In this document: one piece after another, positions 57,846 to 64,000 of the stretch
Position numbering within the stretch: the stretch's first letter is position 1
How the letters are laid out: every line of letters starts with the position of its first letter
DNA from: Mytilus edulis
Lineage: Eukaryota > Mollusca > Bivalvia > Mytilida > Mytilidae
Direction: 5' to 3'
Assembly: GCF_963676685.1 (NCBI RefSeq)
Contig: NC_092356.1
Location: 40,635,601 to 40,699,600, forward strand
Length of the DNA stretch: 64,000 bases
Notes under the pieces: generated by a model
What the model was told of the DNA's origin: nothing
The model's database searches: none
Seen by the model: the letters and a program-made list of their open reading frames with translations, nothing else
Translations under genes and position numbers: made by a program

Positions 57846-59614
57846 ATGTCGTGTACATGTTATTATTGTGTACAGGTTATTACTTGTACAAACATTTTAT
57901 ACAAGTGATTACTTCTATGAAGCCATTATACAAGTTATTACTTATAGAAATACATTTGTACAAGTAATAACTAGTTAAATTTTTACTGAGAAAAAGATTA
58001 CTTCCATGCTTGTACAAATCATTATATTTGATGTTCTCAAGAATTGTTTCCCTTTTTTGAATAACAAATATATCATGAGCAAAACTTAAAAAAGACAAGC
58101 CAAAACTTGAGTGTTAAGATGGAAAACAGTGTAGAAAAACAATATCAAGAAATAATTAACCCTAATAATTCGCTTTCACACGGGTAAGACAGTATAGAGA
58201 GAATATAAGTAATGTAAGGGAAGCCAAGATAGATTCCAAAAAGCCAGCACTTCAAAGATATTTCTTAGGACAGAAAGGTGTTATAAATGTAGCAGTAATT
58301 GAACAACACATTCCCAAATGAGACGAAACTGTTTATATTGTGCAGTTGATGAACTTTACCCTTTGATAAGAACAGCACATGTCAAAAGATGATTAAAAAG
58401 ATTTAGAAATTGGAGACATTGAAATGGTAGACAGAGGTCTGATTGACTGTAGAAATATCAAAGGAGTTATACTGAATATTGCGGGAAAATGAAAAATAGG
58501 AACACAAGTTGAAATCATGATTGGTTTAATGAGTCGAAATCAAATTGAAAAGGATTTGACAGAGTTGGATATACCATAAAGCACTGATGTTAACGTCATG
58601 GAAGTAGTACAAGTGTTTTCTTTGAGTGGTGATTCAGATCATGTTCACTGGCAGTTGTCGGGCAGGCTGTCTCCGGCGCAGAGATCATATCCGTTCTGTT
58701 CAATACTTTGTAACACTACACTCAAGGTGGCATGGTAGTATTTCCTGGCCCATAAAGGATAATGATAACTTTTTTAGAATTTTCACCACTTTCTAACACA
58801 GCAAAAAAATCTACAGTCAAAGTTCACTGAAGTACTTTCATTTTACTATTCAGAAATGAATGTAAAACAATTCAAACGAGAAAACAAACGGCCATGTGTA
58901 TGTACAGAAATGAAAGAAAGAAATATGTAACACATCGACAATCCACAACCACTGAATGACAGGCTTCTGACTTGGACATGCAGATACATAATGTGGCGGG
59001 GATAAACATGTTAGCGGGATCCCAACCCTCCCCTACCTGGGACGGTGATGTAACATTAAAACATAATAAAGAACTATAAAAACCAGTTGAAAAAGGCTTA
59101 ACTCATCAGATGGATACGATCAGAAATACTACACAGAGTGGACGTGACCAGATTCTGTTATATCCAATGCAACAACAACAATGAAAACCCACTAAGTTCA
59201 GAATACACATTTGAAAAAAAGAAAAGAAAAACAAACGCAATATAGATTTCAAAAATCAATGTAGTTTCTATGACAAGAAAAAAATAAACAAACAAATAAA
59301 TAGATACGAGAAAACAGTAAAAGGAAAATAATACCCGACAATTGACAAAAAAATTTCCCAGACTTACTAAATCAAAGAAAGGAGTTTTTCAATAAAACAT
59401 TTTGTTTAAATCAAAAGTAGAAGCACATACAACTCAAAGATATTGTGTTGTACAAGTTATTATCTTTTTCTCAACAAAAAAAGTACAAGTAATTACTGGT
59501 ACAATTATATTTGTACAGGTAATAACTTGTATGATGGCATCATACAAGTAATTACTCATACAAAGTTTTTGTACAAGTAATAACCTGTACAAGATAATAA
59601 AATGTACACGACAT
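57846..59614. mobile_element. 1.77-kb element with ~135-bp terminal inverted repeats
   Basis: The left end 57846-57981 and the right end 59481-59614 are inverted copies, beginning ATGTCGTGTACAT. Each TIR contains several copies of TACAAGTAATTACT or its inverse, possible transposase-binding sites. The interior has no intact ORF. On the plus strand, 58380-58600 reads as broken pieces such as DIEMVDRGLIDCRNIKGVIL with stops, faintly like an integrase-type transposase (low confidence). A dispersed repeat occupies 58930-59170. No clear target duplication was found. Confidence 0.7.
58930..59170. repeat. Dispersed repeat inside the TIR element
   Basis: Matches 28000-28205 in the same orientation (atgtggcgggg.taaacatg, ggcttaactcatcagatgga, agagtggac). 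Confidence 0.65.
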
Positions 59615-59775
59615 TTTTACAGATCTCTGGGTAATTATGTGATTTTGACCAGACCAAAGCGTTGAATTTAAAACCCTGAATCTTGAGCACCAGCACAAAT
59701 TGATGACAATGACAGCATTATCACAGAGTAAAGGTATATTTTTTTCAATCACACACATAACAAGGGTTGGTGGTG

Positions 59776-59827
59776 TTTTTTTTTTTTTTTTTTGTTTTTT
59801 TTTGTTGTTGTTTTTTTTTTTTTTTTT
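59776..59827. repeat. Interrupted poly-T tract
   Basis: T runs broken by single G. Open frames across it are low complexity. Confidence 0.85.
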
Positions 59828-60800
59828 GCACAGCTCATTAATTATCATTTTGTTTATGAAAATCACATATAAAGATATTGTTTCCTTCAAATGTTAAAAC
59901 TATATTTTAAACGTTTTATGGTACTTAATTGATCACAATTGAATTTTTTAAATTATGAGTTTTACAATAGATAATATTGTCTATTGAAGGTCGCATATAA
60001 AGAACGTCTATGTATAAATAGATATATTCTTTATATTCTTAAATGGAATTTATTTTTAAATGTTATGTCTAGTTAGTCCATATAGGTTTGATATTGATTT
60101 TTTTTTCATTTGTCTATATATCTCAATATCTAACACTTAAATAAATTAATCATCATCGTTTGAGTATTTGAAGTTTCAAAATACCAATTAGAACTCAAGA
60201 AAAATGGGCCATTGGTGTATAGGTTAACATTTTTTTTTAAACAAAAAAAGACATTTTAATTCTCAATAAATCATGTTCACTGTCGGTTTATTTACTTTTT
60301 CCAATGGTGCACAGGTTTACACAGTAATTATTTCAAACATAACAAGATATTTTAATTGTCAGTCAATCATGTACATTGCCAGCTTTTTTACTTGATTTTG
60401 TTGAGATATTCCATCAGAAATTGGAAAGTCTTTTTTTTTTTCAATTGAAAAATTCACCAATTGACACTTCTTTTATAAATGTGAATGTGTTCATCTTAAG
60501 AGTATGAAACGTACCTGCATCTCTTAGAAAAGAATATGGTGTTTCTAGAAGTCTTTTGTTAATTATGAACATATTTAATGAATATTGGAAAGCCATATAT
60601 GCTTCATATAAAACTAAAACCGCAACGGTCTCGATTTAATATAAGTGCAATAAGTATATGTAGTATAATTAAATCTTCTTTATATAGAATACTTCAGGTT
60701 TTGTTTAAATCTTCTTGATTGGGTAAAAATAGTCATTATGTTTACTGTCAAAGGAAAACTTTAAATAGAATACGATGTCGTCACGATTATTTGAAGCAGG
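59828..60800. other. No gene seen
   Basis: AT-rich spacer without recognised repeats. Confidence 0.4.
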
Positions 60801-60810
60801 GAGAAGGGAA

Positions 60811-61045
60811 GTATAAAATCAGACGTTAAGGTTTTCAGGATGGAATTTTTACTTTCAGTAAAGAAAAACTAAATACCAAAGTAATGTCGGCAGTCAGATT
60901 AAGATAGCATAGACATAGCGTCGATTATTGATTAATTAGATACATGTTGAAAAACACATTGAACAATTACAAACGATTTTCTAAGAATTGACCACAGAGA
61001 TGACTGAACAAGCAGAAAATTGCGACAACAATCTAACTAATCAGG
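60811..61045 (+). pseudogene. TRIM/B-box gene relic
   Basis: The leader gaagtataaaatcagac and the start caggATGGaattt align with the leader and start of the B-box exon at 2053-2130. The frame stops after ten codons (MEFLLSVKKN). About 100 bases further a TRIM-type coiled coil is readable: VEKHIEQLQTIF, stop, ELTTEMTEQAENCDNNLTNQ, then a donor CAG|GTTAGT at 61045. The B-boxes themselves are deleted. A decayed paralog of the gene at the left end, with the coiled coil that gene lacks. Confidence 0.6.
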
Positions 61046-61264
61046 TTAGTTTCATTGATTGTACAATAATGTGACTTTAGATATCGTATTTTTTAATATA
61101 CAGTTTTCAGATTGTATAAATCCATTTCTAAGATACAAATCAAGGTCAACATAAAAGCTGACAGTATTTCACGCTTTTCAAATGGCAAGAGTCTTTGCGA
61201 ATTGCGAATAATGCAAGCATATTGGGGACTCTTCTTAATCGATCGTCGCTTTCGATCTCACTCC

Positions 61265-61490
61265 TTTCAGGTTGCACTTTGTAAATACAGCTGTTCTCAA
61301 AACACGCCTCTTTTGGGGAGATCTTGAATATTAATAGAAACTTAATTTTGTTTACATACTGGTTTCCAGTTATGCTCTTTGTGTTCCATCTTACAGAGAC
61401 ATAACTTGGGAATGTTACCAGTAAATAAACATGTGCATATTGTTTACATTGAAATCTGTGGTAACTTTTCATTCAAGGTAGTGGTACCAG
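61265..61490. repeat. Dispersed repeat with hairpin, copy 2
   Basis: Matches 42235-42480. Here it directly precedes the 356-bp array. Confidence 0.7.
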
Positions 61491-62737
61491 GATTATAATT
61501 TAGTACGCCAGACGCGCGTTTCGTCTACATAAGACTCATCAGTGACGCTCAAATCCAAATATTTATAAAGCCAAACAAGTACAAAGTTGAAGAGCATTGA
61601 GGATCCAAAATTCCAAAAAGTTGTGCCAAATACAGCTAAGGTAATCTATGCCTGGGATAAGAAAATCCTTAGTTTTTTCGAAAAATTCATATTTTTGTGA
61701 ACAGGAAATTTATAAAAATGACCACATTATTGATATTCATGTCAACACCGAAGTGTTGACTACTGGGCTGGTGATACCCTTGGGGACGAAACGTCCACCA
61801 GCAGTGGCATCGACCCAGTGGTGTAAATAGTTATCAAAGGTACCAGGATTATAATTTAGTACGCCAGACGCGCGTTTCGTCTACATAAGACTCATCAGTG
61901 ACGCTCAAATCCAAATATTTATAAAGCCAAACAAGTACAAAGTTGAAGAACATTGAGGATCCAAAATTCCAAAAAGTTGTGCCAAATACAGCTAAGGTAA
62001 TCTATGCCTTGGATAAGAAAATCCTTAGTTTTTTCGAAAAATTCATAGTTTTGTGAAGAGGAAATTTATAAAAATGACCACATTATTGATATTCATGTCA
62101 ACACCGAAGTGTTGACTACTGGGCTGGTGATACCCTCGGGGACGAAACGTCCACCAGCAGTGGCATCAACCCAGTGGTGTAAATAGTTATCAAAGGTACC
62201 AGGATTATAAATTAGTACGCCAGACGCGCGTTTCGTCTGCATAAGACTCATCAGTGACGCTCAAATCCAAATATTTATAAAGCCAAACAAGTACAAAGTT
62301 GAAGAGCATTGAGGACCCAAAATTCCAAAAAGTTGTGCCAAATACAGCTAAGGTAATCTATGCCTTGGATAAGAAAATCCTTAGTTTTTTCGAAAAATTC
62401 ATAGTTTTGTGAACAGGAAATTTATAAAAATGACCACATTATTGATATTCATGTCAACACCGAAGTGTTGACTACTGGGCTGGTGATACCCTCGGGGACG
62501 AAACGTCCACTAGCAGTGGCATCGACCCAGTGGTGTAAATAGTTATCAAAGGTACCAGGATTATAATTTAGTACGCCAGACGCGCGTTTCGTCTACATAA
62601 GACTCATCAGTGACGCTCAAATCCAAATATTTATAAAGCCAAACAAGTACAAAGTTGAAGAGCATTGAGGATCCAAAATTCCAAAAAGTTGTGCCAAATA
62701 CAGCTAAGGTAATCTATGCCTGGGATAAGAAAATTAA
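61480..62737. repeat. Tandem array, 356-bp units, about 3.5 copies
   Basis: The marker ACGCCAGACGCGCGTTTCGT starts at 61505, 61861, 62217 and 62573, each exactly 356 apart. The units are nearly identical (single-base differences such as ctac/ctgc after the marker), so this array is younger or more homogenised than the one at 13880-14755. The last unit breaks at about 62737 and joins sequence shared with 42625-42670. Confidence 0.92.
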
Positions 62738-64000
62738 AAGTGGTACAGTTTTAGCCGTAAAAGGAGTTCCTATGGAAAATTGCATTGCCGATATTTACAG
62801 AAATGCAACCTTCAGTTGGTATCATGGTTGCCATGATTTGTCTGTCTTTGTCAATATACTATTGAAAGATAACATGTTTGAATGATATTGCGATGTCTTG
62901 ATTTATGATTTTGTTTTCACATTGTTTATTTTAGTTTAAATTTGGCTTTGATCTAGAAGTTAGTAACTTCTGGTACTTTTATGTCTTTTTTGTCCTTCCT
63001 GGTTTTTTAAGCCATTGTTTTAAGAAAAATTCTGTTAACCGAAGCTCCACTTTTCAAATTATTTTTTTTTGTTTTTTCATTTTTTATTAAATATTTTTAC
63101 ACTGTCCCTGGTTAGGTGCACAACAATGTGTGAATACCCCCATTCTTTATGTTATCCATGTTGTGATTGGTTTCTGTAAGAATTGATTAAGAATATTATT
63201 GTTGACGTACAATTCATATTTATTTCTTTTTATTTTCAATAATTTTAGTTTTTTTTACTAAATCTTGCGGTTAAACAAGAGCATTCGGTTTATCTCTATG
63301 AATATATCGGACGGTAAATCAGTTTAGCTAAAAACTAGTAAAAGGTTGTTAGTATTAAGCAAATGCAGTGAGAGTAGAAAATATCATTGAAATTATATCA
63401 TTGTATTTCTTCATAAGTATACAATTATTAAGCATGCTTGTATTCTCAATTGTAGTATGAAAGGTGAACTAGATTTAGATTGTTATAAATAAATTCAACA
63501 ACTGTATACCGCTGTTCAATTCAAACTTTTAAAATTATCTCTTTCAAAATGTAAATTTTGATTGAATAGTACAGAGTTGTCTATAGATAAATACCTAAAA
63601 CACTTTAAAAAAAAAATTCTCTGTTATATATTTTTGTTTGAAGTTTTAAGGGGAATTAAGTGTCCGGTCAGTTGTCCATTTAAATAAAATGAAATGTGCA
63701 TGTTTAATTCAAGTTGTCAGCATTTAAAAGGACTTGACCCTTATAAACCAATTAAAAATAACACCCTACTTTTCATGCATATGACTTTAAAAATTGGTAT
63801 ATATTTAACTCAGTGTGTATGTTATCGCTTGCTTGAATTAGACTTAGGTGGGATATATTCCGTACATATGCATTAAGAGGTGCTTAATATGAGTCAGGCA
63901 TTACCTGTAAATGGGGACGAAGTCTGTATGATTTATTTTTTTGTAACTTAAGTATTTGTTAAAAAAAAAAGAAACGGAAATACCGTAACGTTTCCGATTT
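62738..64000. other. No gene seen
   Basis: Begins with the short acagttttagccgtaaaagg block shared with 42625. A gtataccgctgttc fragment lies at 63504. Short open frames have no support. Confidence 0.45.

Noticed and set aside
59552..59897. ORFs with Lys or Phe runs
   Set aside because: Created by the poly-T tract at 59776-59827.
62655..62885. 76-codon plus-strand ORF
   Set aside because: Starts in the last 356-bp unit and reads into a dispersed repeat; the same frame is closed in the other units.

Overview
This window looks like nuclear DNA of a bivalve mollusc, most likely a mussel (Mytilidae). It is AT-rich, coding sequence is sparse and split by long introns, consensus GT/AG splice sites flank short exons, and most of the length is dispersed repeats, tandem arrays, LINE debris and non-autonomous elements. 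The species call is inference; no organelle, bacterial operon, CRISPR, rRNA or credible tRNA gene was seen.

Region 1 (about 2.0-29.5 kb, + strand) carries the only multi-exon gene that can be assembled. A first exon with two B-box zinc fingers and no RING (2085-2444) is followed in phase by two exons that match the conserved N-terminal part of rootletin (5314-5499, 15879-15941), then three further coiled-coil exons (27252-27421, 28271-28406, 29182-29364), a stop codon and a polyadenylation signal. Joined as read, this is a protein of about 365 residues: a possible TRIM/B-box-rootletin chimera. A 308-bp MITE with a TAA target duplication sits inside the first splice donor without destroying it. 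A possible alternative last exon lies at 24841-25047.

The introns and flanks are packed with elements that share one plan: a TTTTTA start, a hairpin, a GC-rich short-motif run, tandem units of about 160-168 bp, then a subterminal inverted repeat and a final small hairpin. Members lie at 5739, 10252-12052, 20317-20933, 29660-30652 and 31815-33832, with a related array of about 500-bp units at 17221-21075. The plan fits Helentron-associated (HINE, 'pearl'-like) elements known from bivalves. Two insertions can be compared with uninterrupted sister copies inside the window, and both fall in T runs without a clear target duplication.

Region 2 (about 31-43 kb) has an ~800-bp local duplication, one copy split by an element, a possible signal-peptide first exon (36568-36600), a gag-like minus-strand ORF and a relic of an SGNH-like retroelement ORF.

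Region 3 (43142-49972) is a dead L1/Tx1-like LINE with ORF1 and ORF2 pieces (endonuclease, reverse transcriptase, terminal zinc-knuckle), flanked by a 19/20 direct repeat that is probably its target-site duplication.

Region 4 (50-64 kb) holds a second reverse-transcriptase fragment (minus), 3' ends of a third retroelement family, a broken UDP-galactopyranose mutase sequence (minus, 55617-56472) cut off by a retroelement tail, a palindromic hairpin element, a 1.77-kb element with long terminal inverted repeats, a TRIM pseudogene whose leader resembles the B-box gene at the left end, and a regular 356-bp tandem array. Apart from the chimeric gene, no set of genes here forms a pathway.
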